The notes under the pieces are model-generated. The model ran no database searches. It worked only from the letters and a program-made list of their open reading frames with translations, and had not been told where the DNA came from. A stretch of 40,384 nucleotides of DNA from Fusibacter paucivorans. GTDB lineage: Bacteria; Bacillota; Clostridia; Peptostreptococcales; Acidaminobacteraceae. The DNA lies in contig NZ_JAHBCL010000035.1 in assembly GCF_018390735.1 (NCBI RefSeq), positions 1 to 40,384 on the forward strand, written 5' to 3'. Below are positions 1-8,586 of the stretch, one piece after another. Positions within the stretch are counted from its first letter, which is position 1. Each line of letters starts with the position of its first letter. The position numbers were made by a program, and so were the translations under genes.

Positions 1-160
1 TGCTATTGTACGTATTTGTGATGCTATTTCGCGAACGGACTTATAACTCGTAGACGATGCTCATCGGTGAAACGGTGATGCTCAAATGCGGATTGATGCT
101 GCCCTGACAGCGAAATAATCACTTGAATGGCTTACAAAAATCATATTTATCCTCTCCGTA
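1..160. other. Left-edge sequence without a supported gene
   Basis: No gene is supported here. On the minus strand a short frame starts at the ATG at 142-144 after a GAGAGG-like ribosome binding site and stops after about 20 codons (MIFVSHSSDYFAV...). A second minus-strand frame stays open across the edge for about 30 codons. Both are too short to assign. The stretch may be the decayed edge of a gene lying to the left of the window. Confidence 0.3.
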
Positions 161-433
161 TTAATTATCTATGTATTTGACATATTCACTTATCGAAAAT
201 ATTTCACTTTCAGGGTCTATCATGATATCTGGCTCTGTCACGTGGTTATGTAGATTGTCAACTTGTATAATCTTTAATGCTTCCATTTGATCATCAATAA
301 TTAATGCATTGTCTATTAATAATGTTGTGTTTGGAAGTTCATCCCGAACCTTAGATAACAATGCAATTAAAGTGTTTTTCTTCTCTTCAGAATAATTTGC
401 CACATGTACAAGTACTGGCATCCCCCTACTTTC
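161..433 (-). CDS. Small hypothetical protein
   Basis: I do not recognise this protein of about 90 residues. It opens with a strand-like segment (MPVLVHVAN), followed by a charged helix (SEEKKNTLIALLSKVRDELP), a second hydrophobic segment and an acidic tail ending in YIDN. There is no signal peptide or membrane span. The start is uncertain. Candidates are TTG 472, ATG 466, ATG 433 (after GGGGGCGCA) and ATG 421. A TATAAT-like -10 at 477-482 would place transcription start near 470, so I prefer one of the inner ATGs. It is the last minus-strand gene of the island. The upstream inverted repeat at 477-512 overlaps its likely promoter. Confidence 0.4.
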   Translation of the reverse strand, partial: ESRGMPVLVHVANYSEEKKNTLIALLSKVRDELPNTTLLIDNALIIDDQMEALKIIQVDNLHNHVTEPDIMIDPESEIFSISEYVKYIDN

Positions 434-476
434 CATTGCGCCCCCAATTAAACATATTTTAACCATATACAAAAAA

Positions 477-512
477 TTATAACATATGCATCATACGATA
501 CATATGTTATAT
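477..512 (-). promoter_or_regulatory. Inverted repeat overlapping a putative promoter
   Basis: Perfect 11-bp arms (TATAACATATG and CATATGTTATA) flank a 12-nt centre that is itself nearly palindromic. The proximal arm overlaps a TATAAT hexamer pointing toward the small gene at 161-433. It could be an operator, or the stem of a hairpin ending transcription of the upstream secreted-protein gene. The lack of a T-tract after it on the minus strand favours an operator. Confidence 0.35.
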
Positions 513-565
513 CTGAATTTTCTAAATATTTTTAGAAAGAATGTTAATTTCTTACTAATCTGTCG

Positions 566-1674
566 CTACTTCAAATGTTCTATGCTCACTTTGTCAGTTA
601 ACCTTGAAAAACTTAAATCAATATTATCTTCTTCCACTAACCAACAGTATGCCGTTGTTTTAGATGCATATCCCCATGGTTCATAGGTTTTAGTATACGC
701 ATTGTAAAGCTGGGAAGATTCAAACGTAACATTTTTCAAATACGAGCCATCTGTATAGTCATTGCCATCAATTCTTGGCACTAGAGAAACAAATCGATAA
801 AATCTACACCATGCATAGCCATCTTTAACAGAGAACATGTCATCTGTATTGTAGGTTAAGGTTTCAGTTCCGATCTCTTCACCACGATCATCTAGGAACT
901 GATACCAACCCACAACATCAACACTGCCGTCACTTTGAGGCTTAACCGCTAAAGTGATTTTTACATCCTCGGCATCTGGGTAGGTTTCACTAGACCAATG
1001 GAGTGCCTGATCGCTATTGCTGTAGTACATGGGTTGCCAGCCATTCCCTTTATTACCAAGTCCCATATCGATACCACCATAAGTACCTAATACACCCACT
1101 GAAATAAAGGCATTGCGTTCTTCTTGATTAAGTTTTACTCGACTTAAATCAACTGATGTAAATAGCTCCGTATATTTGTATGACGCCAATGCCTGCAAAT
1201 AATAATGCGCTCCAAACCCTTTTTCTAAAAAGGTCTCAACATGTCCATCATTATCTAACCCTTTTAGAATATCGTAGTTATATTCACATAGCGTATTCTC
1301 TTCCGACTCGCCTTCTATAGCAATTTTAAAATACTTTGTTTCCTGAGAAATCAATTCTGAATAACAGGCATCTTTCCATGCCGAAATCCAAATTTTATAA
1401 TTTCCTGTCCCACTTAAATCTTTTTCATCAATATAGAGGCGCGACCGTCTTAAATCCTTAAACTCTATTTTCTCGCCTGTGTCTTGATTTAAAATTGCAA
1501 CCCAATAGTATTTTCTTTTACTGACAGCTCTCCATCAAGGTCTAGTTCATCTTCAATGATAAAATAACCACCGGCGTAGTCGTTCTTGACCTTCATACCA
1601 ATCGTTGTACCTGCAAACGACATGTCACCGCCGAGAATAGTAATCAAACAAAACAATAAAAACACTCTTTTCAT
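566..1674 (-). pseudogene. Secreted protein gene with a frameshift
   Basis: Two reading frames form one gene. The first (1674-1489) begins with a clear signal peptide (MKRVFLLFCLITILGGDMSFA) after GAGGAAGTC-ATG and runs to ...GELSVK. The second continues in the -1 frame as KYYWVAILNQDTGEK and runs to 566, well upstream of the first ATG in that frame at 1354. Joined, they give about 369 residues. The break lies at GTAAAAGAAAATAC (1501-1515). One extra A in the first A-run would restore one frame. The mature part looks beta-rich, with many Trp, Tyr and Gly (GVLGTYGGIDMGLGNKGNGW). The overall look vaguely recalls secreted YrpD-like Bacillus proteins, but I cannot establish that. A C-block promoter lies upstream. 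The break may be a real lesion, a sequencing error in a homopolymer, or, less likely, programmed slippage. Confidence 0.6.
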
Positions 1675-1741
1675 GACTTCCTCTTTTTATAGCTTCACAT
1701 GCTAAACACTTTTAAATTGAACAACTTCTTTTTACAATTTG

Positions 1742-1783
1742 GTTATAGCAGATTATAAAAATACTCTTTTTAGGGGAGAAATT
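1742..1783 (-). promoter_or_regulatory. C-block promoter A (secreted protein)
   Basis: On the minus strand, TTTCTCCCCTAAAAAG is followed 25 nt after the last C (plus 1773) by the -10 hexamer TATAAC (plus 1742-1747). There is no TTGACA-like -35. It drives the gene starting at 1674 and sits just downstream of the STAND 1 terminator. Confidence 0.6.
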
Positions 1784-1788
1784 TATGT

Positions 1789-1824
1789 AAAAGATATCTC
1801 TTATATTTTCAAGAGACCTCTTTT
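1789..1824 (-). terminator. Rho-independent terminator after STAND 1
   Basis: On the minus strand, AAAAGAGGTCTCTT pairs with AAGAGATATCTTTT across an 8-nt loop (one mismatch, one G-U pair), ending in a T-tract. It lies just after the stop at 1834. It is a diverged copy of the terminator at 10894-10932. Confidence 0.7.
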
Positions 1825-1833
1825 GGGCTAAAG

Positions 1834-4491
1834 CTATTCGTATTCATTTAAGATTGCGACGTATTCGTTTTCGATGAAATCAAATTCAGCTTTAGTTGCG
1901 ACTTTTTCAGCGACTGATATGAGTAATTCTAAGAGAAATTTGTAGTTTTTAAGAAACTTTTCTGGTTGCTTAATTAATAGATTTTTATAAATTTTTAAGC
2001 TTTCGAGCCTATGTTTTAGTTCGTTTGAAAAGTCTTCTGATTGACTTAAATATTGTGAATTACTATGGTGACAAACCGCTAGATTGTGCCACGTCGTCCA
2101 TAAGGATGGATAATCCTCGCCATAAGTTGATTTTTCTTTTTCTGCTACTTTTTCATACAGGGCAATCGCTTCGTCATATTGGCCTTTTTTTTCAAAAACA
2201 TACGCTTCTGCTGATAAAGCTACTAAATCTTCTTTACTTTGATCTCCATAATTTTTTGCACATAGCTCCTCATAAGTTTTTGATAAATCAGAAGCCTCAT
2301 TTAACAAGCCAAATTGATTCATATACCTAATTACTCTTACTACATCCGTTACATTTTCTTGTTCAGAAAGCGCCCTCAATATGTCTTTATCCCAACGGTT
2401 TTTTTTCATCATCAACCCAAGGCTCATCTCATAATACTGCTCCTTGCAAGAAACATTAAAAACATCTGCCCTTGATAGAAGTGACTTTAGACCTAAATCA
2501 TCTTTTAGAGTATTATACTGATAAATTACTTCCTTCACACTCCTATTAGTTTTTGGTTGATCGATAAAAAATAAGATAATCTGTCTTTTAAGGTTATTAA
2601 TTTCTTTTTCTGATAGTATTGTTTCAATCGTTCTTAGGGTATAGGCATGGCGCCACTTGTATCTCCCATTGTCCTCAATCATAAAATGTCTTATTGAGCC
2701 TAATAGAAGATCCATATCTATAACATCTAGTGTAATGTTGAATTGTTGTTTTAATATACTCATCAATTCTACCATTGTAATACCATATTCTGAAACATAT
2801 ATAAGACCGATCACAATCTGAATCAGCTGCTTTCCATAAATTTCAATGCGCTTGTTAAAAACAGCAATCATAAAATCTTCAATATTTATAACCGTAGAGC
2901 CCTTTGAATCTTTTGTGTAGTCATTAATCACAGACATCAAATTGTCATGTTTTGAGTAAGTAACGAGTTCATGCAATAAATAAGATAAAAATAGTGGATT
3001 TGATTTTAACTGATTATCAACACTTAAAACGCTTGATAACATTTCCTCTCGTATATGTGGTTTACCATATTTTTTCATAAACGTTTCTTTGATCAGTGCT
3101 TCCTGCTCCTCTAGCGTCATAGGATAAACATCAATAATTAGGCTTTGCTCTCCGATCATGAGTCTTTGTAGTTTGTCCATCTTATCATTGTTATCAGAAG
3201 CAATACTGATGATGATTTGAACGTTACTTGGGAGTCGTTCAGGCAGCCAATTAAAATTAGTATCATCCAGCTGATTAATACCATCTAAAATCAGTACTAG
3301 GTCCATATCACCGCCTTCAAGGCGACTAAGCCAATTTTTAAAAGTTCCAATTAACTCAGCGCGCTCATAAGGTATTTTTTCACTTGAAAATCTAATGTAC
3401 CGATGCTGTAAGTCTATTAGAATCTTGGTGATATATTTTTCGAGATTAGCAGAAGCATTTTTCTCAACGTAGTATCCTAATACGTCTACTTCATCTGAAT
3501 TCAGCAGGTCGTAATGCCACTTTGCAAGCACTGAGCTTTTACCCATACCAGACGCTCCTATCGCTATGGCGTATGACTTAACGGACTCATAGAATTCATT
3601 TAACTGCATTTCGAGCGCTCTTCGGGGTATGTAAGATTTTAATTGTTTACTTAGATAACCCTGTGTCATTATTTTATGGCACTCTAAAAGGTCTAGCTCA
3701 TGAGGATATTTCTCTTCAATCATTTTTTTAATGTCATCAATCAATTGATTTTTTAGTGCTTCAGTATCTTTAAAAACACGACAGCATGCCTCATATTTTT
3801 TATGTATTTTATTTCTTAGGCTCTCTTGCAATACTTTCTGCTGTGGGGACTCTAAATAATTTTTATATTTTTGCTCGATTTCTTGTTGTGATAATGGCTG
3901 ATCAATTGTACGTTCTAATAATTCATAGCGAAATGTTTCAAGATCTACAGGATATCGCTGGTCGTCCGTTAGGTAAAAGAGCACATGGGGATTTAATCTT
4001 TTATCAACGCCCAACATGAATTCTATTTCAGTAATTGATTTCCTTTCAGAGATAGACTTTTGAACAATTGCTTTATGGAAAGGACTGAATGTATTTTCAT
4101 CAATTGCTGATAGATCCTCTTCTGTTGGGCACCAACCATATCTATTTCCCAAAAGACCTATAAAATATGGTGCACATGTTTCGATGGATTCTAAGCAGGC
4201 TTTAATCACCTTACCATTTTTGATTTGGTTTCCCTCTTGGTCAAAATCTGCATTGACACCTAATCTTAGATCTACCACATTTAACGTTACACCTCTTTTT
4301 TCAGCAAATGTCTCTACACTCAATATCCCTTCCTTGATGGCGTTGCGCTCTGCTTCTAAGTCCTCAAAAGTTGAGGATAAGAAAAAAACCATTTCTCTAG
4401 AATTGGGGTCTCGTAGTTCATCCTCTGGATTAACTTTGTTTAGTATTTGGTTGAGATTATATATTTCTTTCATTTTTTCAAATGTTTTCAT
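1834..4491 (-). CDS. STAND 1: DUF4062-STAND NTPase with one TPR unit
   Basis: This is an 885-residue predicted signal-sensing NTPase. Residues about 34-130 carry the DUF4062 hallmark (FFLSSTFEDLEAER, then CLESIETCAPYFIGLLGNRYGW). A NACHT/STAND-type P-loop follows, with Walker A GASGMGKSS at 312-320 and Walker B VLILDGINQLDD at about 399-410, and then a long helical region. The C-terminus has a single GQYDEAIALYEKVAEKEKSTYGEDYPSLWTTWHNLA unit and a tail ending ILNEYE, both nearly identical to those of STAND 2. DUF4062 is known at the N-terminus of STAND proteins such as animal TEP1; its biochemical role is unsettled. The start follows GAGGAAAAGGACC and lies about 25 nt after the predicted start of C-block promoter B. 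STAND proteins usually stay off until a ligand meets the repeat domain, so the very short repeat domain is unusual. Confidence 0.85.
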   Translation of the reverse strand: MKTFEKMKEIYNLNQILNKVNPEDELRDPNSREMVFFLSSTFEDLEAERNAIKEGILSVETFAEKRGVTLNVVDLRLGVNADFDQEGNQIKNGKVIKACLESIETCAPYFIGLLGNRYGWCPTEEDLSAIDENTFSPFHKAIVQKSISERKSITEIEFMLGVDKRLNPHVLFYLTDDQRYPVDLETFRYELLERTIDQPLSQQEIEQKYKNYLESPQQKVLQESLRNKIHKKYEACCRVFKDTEALKNQLIDDIKKMIEEKYPHELDLLECHKIMTQGYLSKQLKSYIPRRALEMQLNEFYESVKSYAIAIGASGMGKSSVLAKWHYDLLNSDEVDVLGYYVEKNASANLEKYITKILIDLQHRYIRFSSEKIPYERAELIGTFKNWLSRLEGGDMDLVLILDGINQLDDTNFNWLPERLPSNVQIIISIASDNNDKMDKLQRLMIGEQSLIIDVYPMTLEEQEALIKETFMKKYGKPHIREEMLSSVLSVDNQLKSNPLFLSYLLHELVTYSKHDNLMSVINDYTKDSKGSTVINIEDFMIAVFNKRIEIYGKQLIQIVIGLIYVSEYGITMVELMSILKQQFNITLDVIDMDLLLGSIRHFMIEDNGRYKWRHAYTLRTIETILSEKEINNLKRQIILFFIDQPKTNRSVKEVIYQYNTLKDDLGLKSLLSRADVFNVSCKEQYYEMSLGLMMKKNRWDKDILRALSEQENVTDVVRVIRYMNQFGLLNEASDLSKTYEELCAKNYGDQSKEDLVALSAEAYVFEKKGQYDEAIALYEKVAEKEKSTYGEDYPSLWTTWHNLAVCHHSNSQYLSQSEDFSNELKHRLESLKIYKNLLIKQPEKFLKNYKFLLELLISVAEKVATKAEFDFIENEYVAILNEYE

Positions 4492-4520
4492 TTGTATAGG
4501 TCCTTTTCCTCTATATTGAA

Positions 4521-4563
4521 AGTGTACTATTGTTAATCATAATATTTTTTTGGGGAGAGCTAT
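4521..4563 (-). promoter_or_regulatory. C-block promoter B (STAND 1)
   Basis: On the minus strand, AGCTCTCCCCAAAAAAA is followed 25 nt after the last C (plus 4552) by TACACT (plus 4521-4526). No -35 is visible. It overlaps the stop codon of the upstream RyR membrane gene and is the weakest of the six sites. Confidence 0.5.
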
Positions 4564-6719
4564 TTTTTTAAACCTGCATGTTCATATGAAACTGATTTGA
4601 TGCATTTAATCAAGTGATTTTCATATTTCTGCCTAGTTCTCGTCAAAAATCCTTCGCTGAGCATTGGCATTACGTATCTTTTATGCAACTCTCGATGTTC
4701 CATATCTAAATCATCCCATTTTTTCATAGAAGGGTTCATATTCAATAGGCTATTCTTGATTTCAGCATAAACGTACCCTTGTAATGAACGTTCATTAAAC
4801 CAACGGTTATGTTCTGTAATAGAGAGATATTCTGTAAATTGATTTTCTAAACATTCCTTTGTACCACAGTTAAAATCAACACAATCAGCTAACGAATCCA
4901 TTAAATCATAGATAAATTCAGTGTGAAGCACACTCATTAATGAAGAATCCTTAAACAATTCAGGTAGTTTGTCTAGGCTCGCGACTTCAAACTGATGGTT
5001 TGCATTGATTTTTGTATTGGTCATATAATTGATAAATACATCAATTGCTTTTGGCCCGAATTGTTTGTAAAAGGCGTCGAATTGAATTATTAGATCCGTT
5101 ACGCGGCTAATATAAACTGCTGGATTACATTCTTTACCCAAAGAACCTTGTGTGATGATTGCGTTGATATAGTTGGTCAGAATCCCATATTCAGAATCAT
5201 TACCTTTTGTTGTCACAAAAATTTCCTCTGTATTTTGAACAATATTTGTTTGACACGCTTTTTCGATAATCCTTCTAATTTCTGGTTCACTTGTGCTGCT
5301 AATATAAAACTGTTTAATGTGTGCTAACTCAGTTACAACTTTATCGGGTTTAATTGGTACTACTTTAAAATGCTCAGGATTTATACCAATATTGATATTA
5401 TTCAGAATTGCTTCATCAGACATGTCACACACATTATAATCCAAGTAATAGACTGTATATGGCAACTGAGTATTGTAAATCGCAATTCTTGATATTTCGA
5501 AAAATGTTCTACGCAACAACTGCCGCGAACCGGCAACTAATATATTGATATCTTCTAGTGATGATTTAAACTTCTCAAAAGTAATTTTTTCATGTTTTGC
5601 CACATCTGCATCATCACAAAAAATTATTTTTGAAAGTGATGAGCCAATTTTGCTACTGGCAATCATCTGTCTGATTGAAATATCATAGGGGTTAATAAAG
5701 CAGGTATTAAACTCTCGATTGATTTGATTAAATGCAGGATCATAAGAATAAAAATTTCGCTCTTCATCTGTTTTATACTGAATATAACACAGTTTACTCT
5801 CCCCATTTCCAGCGCCCCAAGTTTTTTTGATAATTGCCTTAATCTCTTTTTTTAGATTTCCAGCATCTTTATTCTCACATTGAACTTGTGCCTCAAGGAT
5901 ATCCTTTTTCATCTGAAAAGCAAGCTTTTCGCTTTTTGTCCGGTAATAATTTTTGTAGATCATTTTAGCAATTTGGACATTTTTTTCAGTTAAATCACAT
6001 AAAAGATAAACTGTTTTTGCGTTTGAGATATTACAAGCTTCTAAACTCTTAATCAATCGTTTATCATCATAAATGTTAATATAAACATGTGGAATTTCAC
6101 CGTCCTGATTTACTTTTGAAAAATCAATGATATCTGTGTACCCAATAACGACTTTTTTATTAAAAGGTGCTTTTCTTGAAAGTGTTTTGGCTAAATCGGT
6201 AATATAGCCTTCAGGTCGGTCAGAAATAATCACAACATCTTTATAAAAGCTCCGAATTAAAAAATAGCGCAACTTTTGATGCAATAAAACAATGACAATT
6301 GAACCGGAAGCAACAAATAGTGCTAAAAAACGTCCTACACTCAGCAAATGGTTTATTTCGATTTGTTCATCAATATGCCATTCTCCTAAGAAAAGCAGCA
6401 TTGCACTGTAAATAGCATCTTGAAAAGCAATCTTTACTTCTAATGTTAAAATAGCAATCATATTGATGAAAAAAGTGACAACCCATAAGCTTACCAAAAT
6501 ACGTTTTTCAATCGATATTCGTTTGGCAAGTATTAAAATGATATATTCAGCAGCCGCAAACACAAGTACAAAGAATATCAATGGATCTTTTCCCATTCTT
6601 AACATTAACGGTATTTGATAGAACCAAACCATGCCACTCATCAATGCTAAGCAAAAAATATAAATAGTGACTGATATGCCTTTATGTAATCCCATGTCCT
6701 GATTATTATGTTTATCCAT
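4560..6719 (-). CDS. Channel-like membrane protein with Rossmann (TrkA-N-like) and RyR domains
   Basis: The protein has 719 residues. I start it at ATG 6719 because AGGAGG lies just upstream. The first 170 residues hold four membrane spans. Between spans 3 and 4, YSAMLLFLGEWHID sits where two-pore-helix potassium channels have pore helix and filter, but the TVGYG filter is absent. A cytosolic Rossmann-like region follows (DVVIISDRP..., VYLLCDLTEKNVQIAKMIY), similar in position to the RCK/TrkA-N domains of K+ channels. A second alpha/beta region with NILVAGSRQLLRRTFFEI comes next. Near the C-terminus, ITEHNRWFNERSLQGYVYAE...KWDDLDMEHRELHKRYV fits the ryanodine-receptor RyR domain. What is seen is membrane segments, Rossmann and RyR; channel activity is inference. 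It lies between STAND 1 and the secreted papain-like gene. No C-block precedes it. Confidence 0.7.
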   Translation of the reverse strand: MDKHNNQDMGLHKGISVTIYIFCLALMSGMVWFYQIPLMLRMGKDPLIFFVLVFAAAEYIILILAKRISIEKRILVSLWVVTFFINMIAILTLEVKIAFQDAIYSAMLLFLGEWHIDEQIEINHLLSVGRFLALFVASGSIVIVLLHQKLRYFLIRSFYKDVVIISDRPEGYITDLAKTLSRKAPFNKKVVIGYTDIIDFSKVNQDGEIPHVYINIYDDKRLIKSLEACNISNAKTVYLLCDLTEKNVQIAKMIYKNYYRTKSEKLAFQMKKDILEAQVQCENKDAGNLKKEIKAIIKKTWGAGNGESKLCYIQYKTDEERNFYSYDPAFNQINREFNTCFINPYDISIRQMIASSKIGSSLSKIIFCDDADVAKHEKITFEKFKSSLEDINILVAGSRQLLRRTFFEISRIAIYNTQLPYTVYYLDYNVCDMSDEAILNNINIGINPEHFKVVPIKPDKVVTELAHIKQFYISSTSEPEIRRIIEKACQTNIVQNTEEIFVTTKGNDSEYGILTNYINAIITQGSLGKECNPAVYISRVTDLIIQFDAFYKQFGPKAIDVFINYMTNTKINANHQFEVASLDKLPELFKDSSLMSVLHTEFIYDLMDSLADCVDFNCGTKECLENQFTEYLSITEHNRWFNERSLQGYVYAEIKNSLLNMNPSMKKWDDLDMEHRELHKRYVMPMLSEGFLTRTRQKYENHLIKCIKSVSYEHAGLKK

Positions 6720-7196
6720 CTTAACCGCCCTCCTAATATGGTACCATTTCACTTTATACTAAGATCGCATTCATTTTCTTTATACATTTCACAAGCTGTC
6801 TTGTATAGTACAATTCATCAAAGTGGTAACTTCGCATTATAATTCCCCAATATTTATATTATTACATAAATTTAGCAATTTTACATACAAACGCCTAAAT
6901 AATAAATTGAGGTAGTAACAATTTAATAGGCATTTGCCACTACCTCATGTTTGATAATATTTCTAGATGTTGTAAGCATCACAACAAAGTTTTCATTGTT
7001 CGTAAATTTGCCAAAGACACCCAACTAACACTTTGCAATGTCGTCATCATTCTCTACACCTTCTCCAAACCGTTTAGTATACCATTTTATGATTGATTTA
7101 ATCCTCACAAAATAATCTTTACAGTGGTTCAGTTATTAGTTAACAGGTCATTGAATTTAAAAATAATAGAGGTTACTTATGAATGTCTATTTAGAA
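6720..7196 (-). other. Intergenic stretch with a hairpin and a possible gene remnant
   Basis: No intact gene is seen. On the minus strand from about 7135 to 6925 one frame reads LNHCKDYFVRIKSIIKWYTKRF..., meets an in-frame TAG at about codon 36, and continues as LGVFGKFTNNENFVVMLTTSRN...NAY before a second stop. The composition is protein-like, so it may be a decayed gene. A 9-bp inverted repeat (TGAGGTAGT and ACTACCTCA, loop about 22 nt) lies near 6908-6950. No C-block or G-run is present upstream of the gene starting at 6719. Confidence 0.3.
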
Positions 7197-8330
7197 TCAT
7201 TCATAGTATCTGAATAATCCTTTGTTCAAACTTATTATTTTAATTGCTTCTTCAAAACTAGAGAACTCTTTTATAGATGCACATGATTTTAATCCAACTA
7301 ATGACTTAGTATTGGTGAATGCACCATTGTCATGAGTATCAATCACCTCTATCTTACCCGATTCAAATTTATTTACATATAGTGTATGTCCAGCCGGGAA
7401 GTGTGGCGTTCCTGTTGCTATACGTATGAATATTCCCTCCGGGTGCTTTATCAGTAAATTGTTGAGGCGCTGTTCAAAGCTTGAACTCGAGCTTGGAATA
7501 GCTTCAGAAGAAATGCTATATTTATTTTTTTCTGTCACAGGCATTACTTTAGTAGGATTAAACCATACGGTATAACCATTATTTGAGTACACTTGTCTTG
7601 GCGTAATTTGATAACCAACTAGGTTGGAAAGAAGGTTTGATGCAGAGATAATATAACAGCTACTTTTAATAGTAAAGCCTTGGTAACCAACCCCCATCAC
7701 ATAAGGTGTGTACTTTTTCAGATTACCCATATAGACATATTTCCCCACATAATTGCTTCGATTGTGAAATCTGGCGATGATCCCAAAAGGATTTCCTGTA
7801 TCTGCATAAATCACTTTGCTTATAAAGAGTGGATTATAACGAGTGTATGCAATAATGGGGTACTTATTACCTGTTAAATCATATGTGCGCGGATATGATC
7901 GAATCGGTGCGTCATTAATTGGCTGATAAAAACCGGTTGCATCTTTGTATGAGGTATATTTCAAGTCATTCATTTTAATATATGTGTCATTGTATGTTTG
8001 CCCATATGGCGTGCTAGAGATGTATTTTATTGCTTTTATACTGACATACTTATCTTTTAAGAGCGTTTTACTGCTAGGAATAGGTAAATAGCTACCCATT
8101 GTATAAATATTTGATTGCCTAATAGCAATGTAATTTCCTGGGGGATATACTGTTGCAGCATAAGATGAACTGTTGATGTTAATAAAAATTACACTGAGGA
8201 CAAATAATAATAACAATTTAGTAATCATCAGAATCCTTTTTTCCGTTGAAGTTTTTCCATATCTATCATTACTTTGAACTTGACAAAAATTATGATAATG
8301 ACACTTTATCTTGAATAAGTTTTCAAACAT
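7197..8330 (-). CDS. Secreted papain-like (C39-type) cysteine protein
   Basis: The ATG at 8330 follows a perfect AAGGAGG, giving 377 residues with a 34-residue charged leader before the hydrophobic core ITKLLLLFVLSVIFINI and an AxA-like end (SYAA). An alternative start at 8228 (AAAGGATTCTG-ATG) would give a conventional signal peptide. Two SH3-like segments follow (about 60-130 and 140-215). The C-terminal part has the papain-fold order: Cys 225 in KSSCYIISASNLL, His 315 in AGHTLYVN, and Asp 331 in IEVIDTHD. This resembles C39-like extracellular peptidases, which often trim peptides or wall-associated substrates. Activity is inferred. It is transcribed alone from C-block promoter C. Confidence 0.65.
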   Translation of the reverse strand: MFENLFKIKCHYHNFCQVQSNDRYGKTSTEKRILMITKLLLLFVLSVIFININSSSYAATVYPPGNYIAIRQSNIYTMGSYLPIPSSKTLLKDKYVSIKAIKYISSTPYGQTYNDTYIKMNDLKYTSYKDATGFYQPINDAPIRSYPRTYDLTGNKYPIIAYTRYNPLFISKVIYADTGNPFGIIARFHNRSNYVGKYVYMGNLKKYTPYVMGVGYQGFTIKSSCYIISASNLLSNLVGYQITPRQVYSNNGYTVWFNPTKVMPVTEKNKYSISSEAIPSSSSSFEQRLNNLLIKHPEGIFIRIATGTPHFPAGHTLYVNKFESGKIEVIDTHDNGAFTNTKSLVGLKSCASIKEFSSFEEAIKIISLNKGLFRYYE

Positions 8331-8404
8331 AGTAACCTCCTTAATAATAAACACACACATGTGAACATCAACAATCTATCTTACGAATGGCCTTCGATAG
8401 TATT

Positions 8405-8448
8405 ATTATAACTAGTTACAACAATTCCAACTTTAGGGGGAGGTTTTT
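8405..8448 (-). promoter_or_regulatory. C-block promoter C (papain-like protein)
   Basis: On the minus strand, AAAAACCTCCCCCTAAAG is followed 25 nt after the last C (plus 8436) by a consensus TATAAT (plus 8405-8410). The initial transcribed region contains TATCGAAGGCCATTCGTAAGA, closely matching the same position of promoter D. Confidence 0.7.
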
Positions 8449-8536
8449 AATAAAAAGGACCCTCTAGTATGTTCAGGGAGTATACTCTATTGCTTTATTA
8501 TTGCCTAAATTCTAAATATCTAGCAATCAATATTCT

Positions 8537-8579
8537 AATAGCAGTAATCAAAGTACTGCTTCCTTTAACTACTGCTATT
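8537..8579 (-). terminator. Hairpin after the membrane/coiled-coil operon
   Basis: Perfect 10-bp arms (AATAGCAGTA and TACTGCTATT) with a 23-nt interior lie directly after the stop at 8587. The minus-strand tail is AT-rich but lacks a long T-run, so the call is moderate. Confidence 0.5.
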
Positions 8580-8586
8580 TTAGTTG

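Noticed and set aside
1-160. MIFVSHSS... as the start of a second TIR gene
   Set aside because: The frame stops after about 20 codons and continues in no other frame convincingly.
6841-6880. A seventh C-block (AATTCCCCAA) pointing to the plus strand
   Set aside because: There is no CT before the C-run, no good -10 at 25 nt and no plus-strand gene downstream.
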